A stretch of 64,000 bases of DNA from DATKBT01 sp035546295 (lineage in GTDB: Bacteria; Acidobacteriota; Thermoanaerobaculia; Multivoradales; Multivoraceae). Positions 25,697 to 35,459 of this stretch are shown piece after piece (the stretch's first letter is position 1; each line of letters opens with the position of its first letter). The stretch lies in assembly GCA_035546295.1 (NCBI GenBank), contig DATKBT010000067.1, positions 1 through 64,000 on the forward strand, in the 5' to 3' direction. The position numbers were made by a program, and so were the translations under genes. Below the pieces are notes generated by a model. That model was not told the origin of the DNA. It ran no database searches and was given only the letters and a program-made list of their open reading frames with translations.

Positions 25697-26797
25697 TCAG
25701 AGCCGGAGCGTGAGACCCGGCTGGCTCGGATCGCGCGAGAGGACCGGGCGCCCGAACGCCGCTTCGAGGCGCGCCTTCAGCCCGTCCGCCAGGATCTCGT
25801 TCGCAACCCCCGAGATCGCCACGGAGCTCGGAGGATCTCCATCCCGCAGGGTCTCGAGCAGACCCTCCCAACGCGCCGGATCCGCGTCGCCGTCGCCGCA
25901 CAGCAGCCAGCGTTCGGCCGACACCCGGCGCGCGAGATCGCGACGACCCGCCTGGTCGGCGCCGCCGGGAGAGAACGCCACCAGGTCGAGCCGCGGCATG
26001 TTGCCGGCGGTCAGCCCGGCCTCCTCGAGCGCGGCCATCACGACATCCGCGGAGGCGCCGCCGGCGAGAAGCATCCTCCGCTGCTCGGTCTCGGCGAGCA
26101 GCACGAGGTTCGCGGCCTCGTGCAGGTGGCCTCCGACGAACTCCAGGACTCCGTCCGGCTCGAGCCCCGCGCACTCCTCGCGCAGCCGATCGACCGCGGC
26201 GTCGGAGGGAGCGAGAACGGTCAGGCTCAGGCCGTGGCCGAGGTCGACCCGGCCCGCGGCGTTGGTGATCAGATCGAGCCCCTGATTGAGGTGGAGGTCG
26301 AGCAACTCGCTGTCCTGCCGTAGCCGGCGTCCCTGCGGAACGTGGGCGATCAGGTCCGCGCTCAGCGCGCTGAGGCCGGCCACCCGCCCGAGCGCCGCGT
26401 GGGGATCCGATCCTCCGATGCGATCCCGGCACGCGCGCAGCGCGTCGTCGGCGTGCGGCCCGAGCAGGTCGTCCCAGGAGTTGTGCCAGATGTCGTCGAT
26501 CAGGTACGGCACCTCCTCGTCGCCCGAACCGCTCTGATCGAGGAGGACGAGCTCGTCGCACAGGTCGAGGATGCCGAGCGCGTGGTCGTCGACGGCCCGG
26601 CTCACGACCACCAGGTCGACCTCGAGGACGCCGCCGCGACGATGGCGAAGCCGCTCGAGCCTCGGCCTCAGCACCTCGTCGTAGGAGTTGCGAGGTCCGC
26701 CGTCGACGAGCGCGACCCGCGGATCGCTCTCGCTTCCGTAGTGCAAGAGAAGGGCTTGCCCCCTGTGGGTGTCGAGGGCCTCGAGAGTGACCGTCAT
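25697..26797 (-). CDS. metallo-beta-lactamase-fold protein with degenerate metal site
   Basis: 366 residues from the ATG at 26797 (GGAG upstream; ATG at 26824 possible). TLEALDTHRGQALLLHYG and VALVDGGPRNSYDEVLRPRLERL look like the ComEC/RNase-Z-type MBL fold used by many 'ComEC family hydrolase' proteins. The metal motif HxHxDH is replaced by SRAVDDH in DLVVVSRAVDDHALGILDL. Later GGHLHEAANLVLLAETEQRRMLLAGGAS fits the second half of the fold. With the first histidines missing, catalysis by the usual di-zinc mechanism is doubtful. No signal peptide is seen. Family assignment is by fold-like pattern only. Confidence 0.65.
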   Translation of the reverse strand: MTVTLEALDTHRGQALLLHYGSESDPRVALVDGGPRNSYDEVLRPRLERLRHRRGGVLEVDLVVVSRAVDDHALGILDLCDELVLLDQSGSGDEEVPYLIDDIWHNSWDDLLGPHADDALRACRDRIGGSDPHAALGRVAGLSALSADLIAHVPQGRRLRQDSELLDLHLNQGLDLITNAAGRVDLGHGLSLTVLAPSDAAVDRLREECAGLEPDGVLEFVGGHLHEAANLVLLAETEQRRMLLAGGASADVVMAALEEAGLTAGNMPRLDLVAFSPGGADQAGRRDLARRVSAERWLLCGDGDADPARWEGLLETLRDGDPPSSVAISGVANEILADGLKARLEAAFGRPVLSRDPSQPGLTLRL

Positions 26798-27122
26798 CGC
26801 CGCCGGCTCCGAAAGGACGCACATGGTAGCAGGGCTGGGCCCGGAGGTGGATGCTCCCCGCGGTCCAGCGCACAGCGCGCGTCTCGCCACCCCGGGTCTC
26901 GACGAGTCGTGCCCGGCCCCTGAGGTGTCTCAGCGCCTGTTCGTCGACGACGCGGCGAGGACCTCTCTGCGAACCGGCTCGGCTGCTACACTCGCCCCAC
27001 TCGGCGGGCCATCTCCGGCGCCTGCGGCGCGTCCGACTGGATATCCGCGCCCCAAAATGAACCCATCTCTTCTCGAGCGGGACCGGGCCCCTCGTCCCGT
27101 GACCCCCAAGAGGATATCGACC

Positions 27123-28448
27123 ATGATCGCTTCTCCGTCGAGCCAGCGGCGCTCGCGTCGCCTGGCCACCCTCACGGCTCTCGTGCTCGCAGTCACCGCT
27201 ACGGTCGGGCTGGCCGCCTGCGGCGGCGACGACTCCGAGCCCCCGACCGGGATCGAGGACTCTCCAGCCGCCGCCGCCGCACCGGCGCCCGTCCCCGACG
27301 ACCTCCCCAACGGCCTGCTGATCGCCCTGGCGGAGCTGGGCAAGAACGAGGACGGCTCGCCCAAGCCGCTGCCGGCGCGCCTGGGCATGATCCGCCGGGA
27401 GGGCGGCGAGTGGATCTACTCGACCTTCGAGGACCCGGACTCGAACGTCTTCCACAAGGGGATGGCGTTCGAACCGACGATCGGCGAGCCCGGCATCCTC
27501 ACGCTCGGCGGCACCGGCGCCTTCGTCAAGCTGTGGCGACCCGACGGCTCGAGTGAGACCCTCTGGACCAAGGACTTCGGCGGCCGCTTCAGCCGCATGC
27601 GCGACGCCGAGGTGGGGGACATCGACGGTGACGGGCGGCTCGACGTGGCCGTCGCCACCCACGACCAGGGCGTCGTCGCCGTGATCTACCAGCAGGAGGA
27701 CGGCTCCTGGCAGGTGGACGAGATCGACGCCGATCCGAAGACCGGCTTCGTGCACGAGATCGAGCTCGGCGACCTCGACGGCGACGGCGCGCTCGAGGTC
27801 TACGCCACACCCAGCGAGCCCAACAAGGCCGACGGCTCGGCCCAGCACGGCGAGGTCGTCCGCTACGTTCCGTCGAAGGACGAGGGGCGCACCGTTGTCG
27901 CCGACCTGGGCGACCGCCACGCCAAGGAGATCCTGGTGGAGGACGTCGACGGGGACGGCACGGACGAGCTCTACGTCGCGGTCGAGGCGGTGTCGGGCGG
28001 TCAGGTCGAGATCCGCCGCTACGACGCCGACACCGACGCGACGGCGGGCGCCGTGATCGCGACCCTCGACGACACCCAGAACCGCTTCCTGACCGCCGGC
28101 GACGTCGACGGCGATGGCACCAAGGAGATGGTCGCGGCCGCCTACAAGAGCGGGCTCTTCCTGCTCCGGCCGGGCGCCTCCGGCGGAGAATGGGAGATGA
28201 CCCAGATCGACGCCGATTCGGGCGGCTGGGAGCACGCCTCGGTGCTCGCCGACCTCGACGCCGACGGCACCGACGAGCTCTACGTCGCGAGCGACGACCA
28301 CGACGAGATCCGCCGCTACACGTACGAGGACGGGGAGTGGCGCCAGGAGCTCCTGGTGCTCCATCTCGATGGACTCGGCCGCTTCACCTGGAACCTGATG
28401 CCGGCGCCGGTCTCGCTGATGCCGCCCGCGAGCGCGAGCGCCGACTGA
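27123..28448 (+). CDS. FG-GAP/VCBS-repeat lipoprotein
   Basis: 441 residues from the ATG at 27123 (AAGAGG upstream). The signal peptide ends at the lipobox LAAC-GGDDSEPP. An Ala/Pro linker and a seven-blade-like propeller follow, with calcium loops DIDGDGRLDVAVA, DLDGDGALEVYA, DVDGDGTDELYVA, DVDGDGTKEMVAA and DLDADGTDELYVA. It is an outer-envelope protein of unknown ligand. Only 20 bp separate it from the Tat phosphodiesterase gene, so the two likely form an operon and may act on the same substrate. Confidence 0.88.
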   Translation: MIASPSSQRRSRRLATLTALVLAVTATVGLAACGGDDSEPPTGIEDSPAAAAAPAPVPDDLPNGLLIALAELGKNEDGSPKPLPARLGMIRREGGEWIYSTFEDPDSNVFHKGMAFEPTIGEPGILTLGGTGAFVKLWRPDGSSETLWTKDFGGRFSRMRDAEVGDIDGDGRLDVAVATHDQGVVAVIYQQEDGSWQVDEIDADPKTGFVHEIELGDLDGDGALEVYATPSEPNKADGSAQHGEVVRYVPSKDEGRTVVADLGDRHAKEILVEDVDGDGTDELYVAVEAVSGGQVEIRRYDADTDATAGAVIATLDDTQNRFLTAGDVDGDGTKEMVAAAYKSGLFLLRPGASGGEWEMTQIDADSGGWEHASVLADLDADGTDELYVASDDHDEIRRYTYEDGEWRQELLVLHLDGLGRFTWNLMPAPVSLMPPASASAD

Positions 28449-28468
28449 CCCGGAGCGATCCCCAGCCG

Positions 28469-30493
28469 ATGTCGCGCAAGCCGACCCGGCAGGAGCTCGA
28501 CCGCCGGAGCTTCCTGCGTCTCCTCGCCGGCGGAGCGGCGGCCACCGGCTTCGGTGGCTTCTCGTCCGGCTGCTCGGGGCGAGGGACCGACCGGCGAGTC
28601 ATCGTCCTCGGGCTCGACGGCCTCGACCCGAAGATGGTCGACGCCATGATCGACGCCGGTCGGGCGCCGAACTTCAAGAAGCTCAAGGAGATCGGCTCGT
28701 TCCTGCCGCTCCAGACGACGATGCCGGCGCTCTCGCCGGTGGCGTGGAGCAGCTTCATCACCGGCACCACGCCGGGCGCGCACGGGATCGCCGACTTCAT
28801 CATGCGCGACCCCGAGACCTACCTGCCGGTGTTCTCGATCTACCGTCAGGAGCCACCAGGGAGATCGCTGCGCCTGGGGGAGTACGAGCTCCCGATCTCG
28901 GGCGGCGACATCGTCAACAACCGCATCGGCCGGCCCTTCTGGTCCTATCTCACCGAACGGGACATTCCCTCGACCATCTACAAGATCCCGACCAACTTCC
29001 CACTCGACGAGACCGCGACCCGCGCCGTCTCCGGCATGGGCACCCCCGACCTCACCGACACGTACGGGCTCTTCAACTACTACACGAGCGACGAGTTCGA
29101 GGACTACCCCGGGGTCTCGGGCGGGACCGTCACCTACGTCGACGTCATCGACAACCGGGTGCGCACCGAGCTGGTCGGCCCGCTCAACACCTTCCTGATC
29201 TCGAGCCAAACCTATGACCCCGACCCCAACGCGCACAAGGTGATGCTGCCGTTCGAGCTCCACCTCGACGACCGCGAGGATGCTGCGCTGCTGGTGATCG
29301 GCGACCAGAAGGTCGTGCTCGAGAAGGGGGAGTACAGCGAGTGGGTGCCGGTCGAGTTCGAGCTGCTGCCGCTGATCGGCGCCGTGCGCGGGATCTGCCG
29401 CTTTCTGCTCAAGCAGGTCCGCCCTCACCTGCAGCTCTACGTGACACCGATCAACATCGACCCGGCGGAGCCGGCGGTCGCCGTCACCTATCCCGACGAG
29501 CTGGGCGGCGAGCTGGCCAAGGCGATCGGCCCTTTCTGGACGAAGGGCCTGCCGGCCGACACCAAGGCCTTCGACTACCGGATCTTGAGCGACGAGGAGT
29601 ACGTCAAGCAGGCCGAGCTCATCCTCGGCGAGCGCATGGCCCTGTTCGACTACGAGTGGGCCCGCTTCCAGAGAGACGCCAAGGGACTGTTCTACTTCTA
29701 CGTGTCCTCGACCGACCAGGACGCCCACATGCTGTGGCGCAACATGGACGCCACGCACCCCATGCACGGCGTGAGCGACGTGCGCTTCGCCGGCTACCTG
29801 CAGAACCTCTACGCCGAGATGGACAAGCTCGTCGGCAAAGTGCTCCCGGCCATCGACGACGACACGCTGCTCCTGGTCTGCTCGGACCACGGCTTCGCAT
29901 CCTTCGGACGCGAGTTCCACCTCAACACCTGGTTGCGCGAGAAGGGGTACCTCGCGATCAAGGAATCGGCGAGGTCGAAAGAATCGGCCTCGATCCTCGA
30001 CGTCGACTGGGCCAACACCCGCGCCTATGGGATCGGCTTCAACGGGCTGTTCCTCAACCTGAAGGGCCGCGAGAGCCAGGGCATCGTCGAGGAGCGCCAG
30101 GTGCCCTTCCTGCTGGCTCAGCTCGAGGGGGACCTCGAGGAGGTGCGCGACGACGAGACCGGCCGGAATCCCGTGGCGCGCGTGTACCGGCGCGAGGAGC
30201 TCTACAGCGGCGACAAGACCCCGGAGATGTCGGAGCTGTTCGTGGGCTACACGCCGGGCTTCCGCAGCTCGGCCTCCTCGGTGCTCGGCGAGACCGGGAA
30301 GAAGATCCTGGACCTGAATCCCTGGGCCTGGTCGGGTGACCACTCGATGGCGCGCGACCTGGTGCCCGGGACGCTGTTCTCGAGCCGCCGGGTCTCGCGC
30401 CAGGATCCTTCGATCCTCGACCTGCCGGTGACGATCCTCGAGTGGTTCGGGATCGCCAAGCCCCCGCAGATGGTCGGAAGTTCGATCTTCTGA
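28469..30493 (+). CDS. Tat-exported alkaline-phosphatase-superfamily phosphodiesterase
   Basis: 674 residues. The twin-arginine signal is DRRSFLRLLAGGAAATGFGGFSSGC. The metal/nucleophile site of type I phosphodiesterases is visible: VIVLGLDGLDPKMVD (Asp), WSSFITGTTPGAHGIADF (Thr nucleophile in TGTTPG), DQDAHMLW (Asp/His) and VCSDHGFASFG (Asp-His). A C-terminal DHSMARDLVPGTLFSS contains a further His. It probably hydrolyses phosphodiesters or phosphomonoesters outside the cytoplasm. A cysteine after the Tat region (SSGC) could also be a lipid site. Confidence 0.9.
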   Translation: MSRKPTRQELDRRSFLRLLAGGAAATGFGGFSSGCSGRGTDRRVIVLGLDGLDPKMVDAMIDAGRAPNFKKLKEIGSFLPLQTTMPALSPVAWSSFITGTTPGAHGIADFIMRDPETYLPVFSIYRQEPPGRSLRLGEYELPISGGDIVNNRIGRPFWSYLTERDIPSTIYKIPTNFPLDETATRAVSGMGTPDLTDTYGLFNYYTSDEFEDYPGVSGGTVTYVDVIDNRVRTELVGPLNTFLISSQTYDPDPNAHKVMLPFELHLDDREDAALLVIGDQKVVLEKGEYSEWVPVEFELLPLIGAVRGICRFLLKQVRPHLQLYVTPINIDPAEPAVAVTYPDELGGELAKAIGPFWTKGLPADTKAFDYRILSDEEYVKQAELILGERMALFDYEWARFQRDAKGLFYFYVSSTDQDAHMLWRNMDATHPMHGVSDVRFAGYLQNLYAEMDKLVGKVLPAIDDDTLLLVCSDHGFASFGREFHLNTWLREKGYLAIKESARSKESASILDVDWANTRAYGIGFNGLFLNLKGRESQGIVEERQVPFLLAQLEGDLEEVRDDETGRNPVARVYRREELYSGDKTPEMSELFVGYTPGFRSSASSVLGETGKKILDLNPWAWSGDHSMARDLVPGTLFSSRRVSRQDPSILDLPVTILEWFGIAKPPQMVGSSIF

Positions 30494-30611
30494 GCGGCCA
30501 CCGAGCAAACGATCCGCCGTCGCTCGACGAGGGCGGCCTCGCTCGATCGAGGATCGCCCGCTGGACGTCGGGCGAGGACGAACGGGCGAGCCGGCGATAG
30601 GCTTCGCCACG

Positions 30612-33600
30612 GTGTCGACGGTCACGCTCCGGCGTCTCTCGGCTGCGAAGTTGATCGCCATCGCGCTGCTGGCCGCCGGCCAGGCGCGAGCGGAGGTCGT
30701 GGTTCTCGCTGTCGCGTCCGATCGGGCGGCCGAGCGCGCAGGGCTGCTGGCCGGCGACCGCCTCACCGGCTGGCATCGTCACGCCGAGGACGCGGTCGCG
30801 AGGGCGCAGGATTCCCCGGTGGAGGGCGGGCCGCTCGACAGCCCCTGGGACCTGCGCCTCCTCGACCTCGTCCAGGTGCCGCGCGGAGGCGTCGTGCTGG
30901 TGGGAACCCGCGACGGCGCCCCCCGCGAGTGGGCGCTCTCCCCCGACACGGTCGGGCTCGATGCGGGACCGGTGCTCGACCCCGAGCTCGAGACGATGCT
31001 GCCCGCGCTGGGCGACGAGGCGCAAGCGAGAGCCCAGAAGTGGACCGATCTCGCTCGTGCGCTCGAAGAGCTGGGCCGAGAGCGCGATGCCGCGTGGGCC
31101 TGGTTCGAGGCGGGGCTGGAGGGGGCGCGCGCCTCGGGCGCGGAGTCCTCTGGGACGGGCTTCGAGGCGGCCCGCCGGCTCCTGAGCGGGCGCGGAGACC
31201 TCGCGCTCGCGTCCCTGGTCGCCAGCGAGGCGGGGTTCGAGGCGACCCTGCGCGCCGACTGGGAGCGCGCCGGCCGTGACCTCGAGGGGGCGCTGGCGGG
31301 CTCGGCGATTCCCGGCGACCCCGAAGGCAGCGCGCTCGCGGCAGCCTGGATCCGCTACCGGCTCCAGATCCTGCGGCGGCTCGAGCGCCGCTACCAGGAG
31401 GCGGTCGTCGAGGGCGAGCGCGCCGAGCAATCGCTGTCGACGCTCGCCCCCCGCTCGACCCGGCGCGCGGCCGTGCTCAACGAGCTCGCCTCCAGCCTCC
31501 AGTGGCTGGAGCGGCTCGAGCAGGCCGAAGCGCTCCAGCGCGGTGCGCTGGCGATCGTCCGGCCGCTGCTCGGATCGAGCGGCAGGATCGCCGGCTACCT
31601 CAGCAACCTGGCGAACATCCTGCTCGACCGCGGCGACCTGGCCGGCGCCGAGACGCTCTACCTCGAGGCCGTCGACACCGTGCGCCGGACGCGGCCGGGG
31701 AGCGTCGTCGAGGCCAACCTCTACAACAACCTCGGCACCGTCCATCAGCTCCGTGGCGACCTCGTCCGGGCCGAGACGATGCATCGCAGGGCCCTCGCTC
31801 TGCGTGTGCGGCTGGTCCCGGGAACTCCGGACCTCGCGACCAGCTACCAGAACCTGGCCCTGGTCGCCATCGCCCGTGGCGACCTGCCGACCGCGACCGC
31901 GATGACCGAGCGGACTGCCGCCCTCTACCGCGAGTTGCTCCCCGGGACCGACGTGCTGGCGAGCGTGCTCGCGATGGAGGCGACGGTGCGCGAGCTCGAG
32001 GGCGATCTCGACGCCGCCGCCGCCTCGTTGGCAGAAGCCGCCGAGATCTTCGAGCGAACCCTCGAGGGATCCTCCGGGCATGCCTCGCTGCTCGCGAGCT
32101 GGGGGGAGCTCGAGCGGCGGCGTGGCGACCTCTCGAAGGCGCTCGAGCTGCAGAGCCGCGCGCTCGAGCTGTGGCGCGGTATCTCGCCGAGCGCGACCGG
32201 AACGATCGAGACGATGGAACGCCTCGGCCAGCTCCAGCTCGATCGAAAGGACCCGGAGTCGGCGCGCGCGCAGCTCGACGCCGCGCTCGCGTTGGCGCAA
32301 TCCGTCGCCGCCGGGCCCGACATCGAGAGCCGCATCCGCCATGGGCTGGGGCGGGCATTGAGCGAGCTCGGCGAACGCGGAGCCGGCAGGGGCGAGCTGT
32401 GCGCGGCCGCCGACCTGTGGGAGCTGCAGCGGCCGCGGATCGGCGGCACCGATCGGGCGCGCGCCAGGACCGCCGAGACCGCGCTGCCGATCTACCGGGC
32501 CTGCGCCGACGCCTGGCTCGAGGCCGGCGATGCGGTCGCCGCGTTCGAGGTGCTGGAGCGCTCGCGGGGTCGCGCGTTCCTCGAGCAGCTCGCCCGACGG
32601 GATCTACGTTTCATCGAGTTGCCGCCGGAGCTCGCCCGCCGGCGCAGCCTCCTCGACAAGGAGAACGATCGAGTGCGCGCAGTGCTGAGGGCCGGCGACG
32701 CGAGCCCCGATCGAGCGTCGGACCTGCGCAAGCGCCTCGTCCGCGTGCGCGCCGACCTGGTCGAGCTCGACGTCGAGGTCGCGAGCATGGCCGGGCCGGG
32801 GATCTCGGCGCTCGGCGCCTCCCAGCCCCTCGACTGGCCCGCCTTGCGCCGCGCCCTCCCGCCAGGAACGACTCTGCTGTCCTATACCGTGACCGAGCGC
32901 GAGACCTGGCTGCTCCTGGCGCGAGCGGACCTGAGCGCGCCGGAGCTGCGAGTCGTCGAGCTCGGTCACGACGAGCTCGAGCTACGGGTCGAAGCGTTGC
33001 GGCGGGCGGTGCAGAGGCCAGAGCCTCCGCAGGCTCGGCGGCTCGAGCGCATCGCGCGCGAGCTCGGCGACGCCCTCCTGCGGCCGGTCGCGGAGGAGCT
33101 CGAGGAGGCGGAGCAGATCGTCATCGTTCCCGACGGGCCGCTCCACCTGGTGCCGTTCGCGGCCCTGCGTCTCGACGCCGGCACCCGGCCCCGACGCCTG
33201 CTCGAGATCGCCCCCCTCGCCTTCGCCTCCTCCGCCTCAGTGTGGGCGCGGCTCTCGGCGCGACCGGGCCCGAGCGGCGACCAGCAGCCGCGTCTCTTCG
33301 CGTTCGGGGATCCCGCGATCGTCGTCGGCGCCCCCGAACTCGCTCTCGCCGATCTCGAGCCCGGCACAGACACCGTCTCGGCAGATACGCTTTCGGCAGA
33401 CACCGTCTCGCCTGCTGCCGTTTCTCGGGCCGCTCGCTTCCAGCCGATGCTGCGCGACGTGCGGGGCCTGCCGCCCCTGCCGCGGCTCGCCTCGAGCCGC
33501 GACGAGGTGCTGGCGATCGCCCGCACCTGGGGGGACCGCGCCCGCGTCTTCGTCGGCGAGGAGGTGACCGAGGAGCGGGTGCGGGAGCTGCCGCAGAAGG

Positions 33601-34130
33601 TCGGCATCCTGCACCTGGCGGTCCACGGCTTCACCGACGATCACGATCCGCTGGCCTCGGGCCTCGTCCTCTCCCCTCCCCCCGCGGGGACGAGAGCCGG
33701 CAACGGCATCCTCGAAGTCTGGGAGATCTTCGAGCGTCTGCGCCTCGACGCCGATCTGGTGACGCTGTCGGCGTGCAGCACCGCGCTCGGAGAACGTTTC
33801 GGTGGCGAGGGGCTGCTCGGGCTCACCCGCGCCTTCCAGTTCGCGGGCGCCCGCTCCGTCGTCGCCTCCCTGTGGGCGGTCGAGGACCGATCCACCGCCG
33901 AGCTGATGAAGCGCTTCTACCTCGAGCTGCGCAGCGGTCGCTCCAAGTCGGAGGCCCTGCGCGCCGCACAGCTCGCGCTGCTGCGTGGCCATGTCCACGA
34001 CGACGAAACAGCCGTGGACGTGAACGCAGCGAACCCCAGCCGCGCCATCGGAGCGGTCGTTCCGGCGCGAAGCCCCTGGAGCCACCCCTTCCACTGGGCG
34101 GCCTTCCAGCTCTACGGTGCCGATGAATAA
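30612..34130 (+). CDS. secreted TPR-CHAT caspase-like protein
   Basis: 1172 residues from a GTG at 30612. There is a signal peptide (LIAIALLAAGQARAEVV) and a PDZ-like or beta segment (residues 30-105). Then come about 500 residues of tetratricopeptide repeats (ALQRGALAIVRPLLG, LYNNLGTVHQLRGDLVRAETMHRRAL, SYQNLALVAIARGDL). The C-terminal CHAT domain has the caspase dyad His1005 (ILHLAVHGFTDDHDPLASGLVLS) and Cys1055 (VTLSACSTALGERFGGEGLLGLTRAFQFAGARSVVASLWAVED). A 15-bp repeat sits before the dyad. CHAT proteases are clan CD peptidases; here the export signal implies envelope or extracellular action. TAGGCT eight bases before the GTG is a possible leaderless -10. Confidence 0.88.
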   Translation: MSTVTLRRLSAAKLIAIALLAAGQARAEVVVLAVASDRAAERAGLLAGDRLTGWHRHAEDAVARAQDSPVEGGPLDSPWDLRLLDLVQVPRGGVVLVGTRDGAPREWALSPDTVGLDAGPVLDPELETMLPALGDEAQARAQKWTDLARALEELGRERDAAWAWFEAGLEGARASGAESSGTGFEAARRLLSGRGDLALASLVASEAGFEATLRADWERAGRDLEGALAGSAIPGDPEGSALAAAWIRYRLQILRRLERRYQEAVVEGERAEQSLSTLAPRSTRRAAVLNELASSLQWLERLEQAEALQRGALAIVRPLLGSSGRIAGYLSNLANILLDRGDLAGAETLYLEAVDTVRRTRPGSVVEANLYNNLGTVHQLRGDLVRAETMHRRALALRVRLVPGTPDLATSYQNLALVAIARGDLPTATAMTERTAALYRELLPGTDVLASVLAMEATVRELEGDLDAAAASLAEAAEIFERTLEGSSGHASLLASWGELERRRGDLSKALELQSRALELWRGISPSATGTIETMERLGQLQLDRKDPESARAQLDAALALAQSVAAGPDIESRIRHGLGRALSELGERGAGRGELCAAADLWELQRPRIGGTDRARARTAETALPIYRACADAWLEAGDAVAAFEVLERSRGRAFLEQLARRDLRFIELPPELARRRSLLDKENDRVRAVLRAGDASPDRASDLRKRLVRVRADLVELDVEVASMAGPGISALGASQPLDWPALRRALPPGTTLLSYTVTERETWLLLARADLSAPELRVVELGHDELELRVEALRRAVQRPEPPQARRLERIARELGDALLRPVAEELEEAEQIVIVPDGPLHLVPFAALRLDAGTRPRRLLEIAPLAFASSASVWARLSARPGPSGDQQPRLFAFGDPAIVVGAPELALADLEPGTDTVSADTLSADTVSPAAVSRAARFQPMLRDVRGLPPLPRLASSRDEVLAIARTWGDRARVFVGEEVTEERVRELPQKVGILHLAVHGFTDDHDPLASGLVLSPPPAGTRAGNGILEVWEIFERLRLDADLVTLSACSTALGERFGGEGLLGLTRAFQFAGARSVVASLWAVEDRSTAELMKRFYLELRSGRSKSEALRAAQLALLRGHVHDDETAVDVNAANPSRAIGAVVPARSPWSHPFHWAAFQLYGADE
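33369..33413 (+). repeat. 15-bp coding minisatellite, three units, in CHAT gene
   Basis: Units start at 33369, 33384 and 33399 (GACACCGTCTCGGCA type). They encode D-T-V-S-A pentapeptides in a linker within the CHAT region. Confidence 0.85.
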
Positions 34131-34197
34131 CGGCGGCGCGTGCCACTGCATCGCCGCGTCAAGCTCCGCTGCTCGACCCATCCGCGAGGAGAGCTCC

Positions 34198-34947
34198 ATG
34201 TCCCCGATCCATGAGGATCCAGACGCGCCGCCGAGATCGGCTCCCGCAGAGCCCGAGCCTCACTCGCATCGTGCGATCGTCTGCTGCGTGGCCGCAGCGC
34301 TCGCTCTGGCCGGCGCGGCGAGCGCCGACTGGGCGCTGCGCGAGGTCGTCGATCCCCGCTCCGGCGACATACGGAGCGCTCCGGGCACACGCAACGCGGA
34401 AGGCTTCCAGCTCGACCTCCTGCGCGAGGACTCCGGCGAAGTGGTCGCCTTCTTCCGCCTGCCGCCGGGAGAGCAGGACTTCCTGGACGCGACGAAGCCG
34501 CCGATCGTCTCCGTCGACGGGGGGCCCGAGCACGCGGTCCTGCTGCGCGAAGGCGGGCTCACCTGGGCGGCGTTTCCGGTCTGGAACGGCCAGGGCGACG
34601 CCGCCACCGGGCTGCTTCGCGATCTCATGCAGGCGGAAACCGTGGAAGCGCGCTCGATCGAGATCACCTACTTCCTGCACGGCGGCGGCTACAAGAGCAC
34701 CGAGCTCGCGCTCGCCGGCGCGGCTCCGGTGCTCACGGCCGCCTTCGGCATCCCCGAGCGCCTGAGTGTCGAGCAGATCGCTCGTGCGAGTGAGCTCGAG
34801 GCCGCGATCCAGGAGGAGGGGGCCAGGTGCCTCGAGCTCAAGGGCAGAAAGCGGGAGCGGTGCCTCGAGGCGGCGCGCGCCTGCATCGAGACCGCGGCGA
34901 GCGCAGCGCAGCTTCGCAAGTGTGTCGCGGCGGCGCCGGCCCGCTGA
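34198..34947 (+). CDS. exported hypothetical protein
   Basis: 249 residues from the ATG at 34198 with GAGGAGAG upstream. A long charged N-terminus is followed by a hydrophobic segment IVCCVAAALALAGAASADWALREV, a likely signal peptide with late cleavage. The mature part (SGEVVAFFRLPPGEQDFL, KPPIVSVDGGPEHAVLLREGGLTWAAFPVW, EITYFLHGGGYKSTELALAGA) looks like a beta domain of the kind found in invasion-associated or periplasmic binding proteins. The C-terminal helix has four cysteines. No family is recognised with confidence. It follows the CHAT gene by 67 bp. Confidence 0.65.
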   Translation: MSPIHEDPDAPPRSAPAEPEPHSHRAIVCCVAAALALAGAASADWALREVVDPRSGDIRSAPGTRNAEGFQLDLLREDSGEVVAFFRLPPGEQDFLDATKPPIVSVDGGPEHAVLLREGGLTWAAFPVWNGQGDAATGLLRDLMQAETVEARSIEITYFLHGGGYKSTELALAGAAPVLTAAFGIPERLSVEQIARASELEAAIQEEGARCLELKGRKRERCLEAARACIETAASAAQLRKCVAAAPAR

Positions 34948-35024
34948 CGGCCGCGGTCCTGGCAGCTCGACGCCGGCCGCCGGCGAGGTGCGCACGAGCT
35001 CGGACCGCCGCACGCCGGCCAACC

Positions 35025-35032
35025 GGTACGAT
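35025..35032 (+). promoter_or_regulatory. leaderless-type -10 GGTACGAT
   Basis: TACGAT ends 6 bp before the ATG at 35039 (CCACCG between). This matches the TANNNT-N6-ATG geometry of leaderless genes in other high-GC bacteria. No Shine-Dalgarno is present. Confidence 0.5.
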
Positions 35033-35038
35033 CCACCG

Positions 35039-35398
35039 ATGCTGCGAACTCGCGTCGTCCGCCAGCTCCTGTTCGAGGTCGCCGGCCTCCGCTACCGCGG
35101 CAACCTTCCGGCCGATTCCGCCGAGAGCGCGAGCGAAGACGAGCAGCTCGCCGACGAGAGCCGGGAGATCGCGAGCGCACGCAAGCGGGCCATCGTGATC
35201 GTGGTTCTCGACGCGGTGGCGCTGGCGGCGCTTCTGGCGCTGCGCGATCCCGCGCGCGGCCTGCTCGTGCTCTCACGCTCCGAGGACTCCCTGTTCACGA
35301 TCGGCGTGCTGATCGTCGCCGCGCACCTCGGCTTCCGGCTCGCCCAGCTCTTCGTGCTGCGCAACCTGGAGCGCGCCTGGGAGGACGTGCCGAAGTAG
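35039..35398 (+). CDS. small membrane protein, two transmembrane helices
   Basis: 119 residues. A basic N-terminus (MLRTRVVRQLLFEVAGLRYRG) and an acidic patch (SESA-like, EDEQLADESREIAS) precede a helix (AIVIVVLDAVALAALLAL), a loop (RDPARGLLVLSRSED) and a second helix (LFTIGVLIVAAHLGFRLAQLFVL). The family is unknown. There is no ribosome site; see the leaderless -10 upstream. Confidence 0.6.
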   Translation: MLRTRVVRQLLFEVAGLRYRGNLPADSAESASEDEQLADESREIASARKRAIVIVVLDAVALAALLALRDPARGLLVLSRSEDSLFTIGVLIVAAHLGFRLAQLFVLRNLERAWEDVPK

Positions 35399-35459
35399 GC
35401 CACCGCCGTCCGCAGGTGTCAGGTCCGATTCGGGAGCGGAGCTGGTCGAGGCCGACCCG

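Noticed and set aside
24219..28364. 1381-codon minus-strand open frame
   Set aside because: It runs antisense to the FG-GAP lipoprotein and out of frame through the peptidase and MBL-fold genes; no domain is visible.
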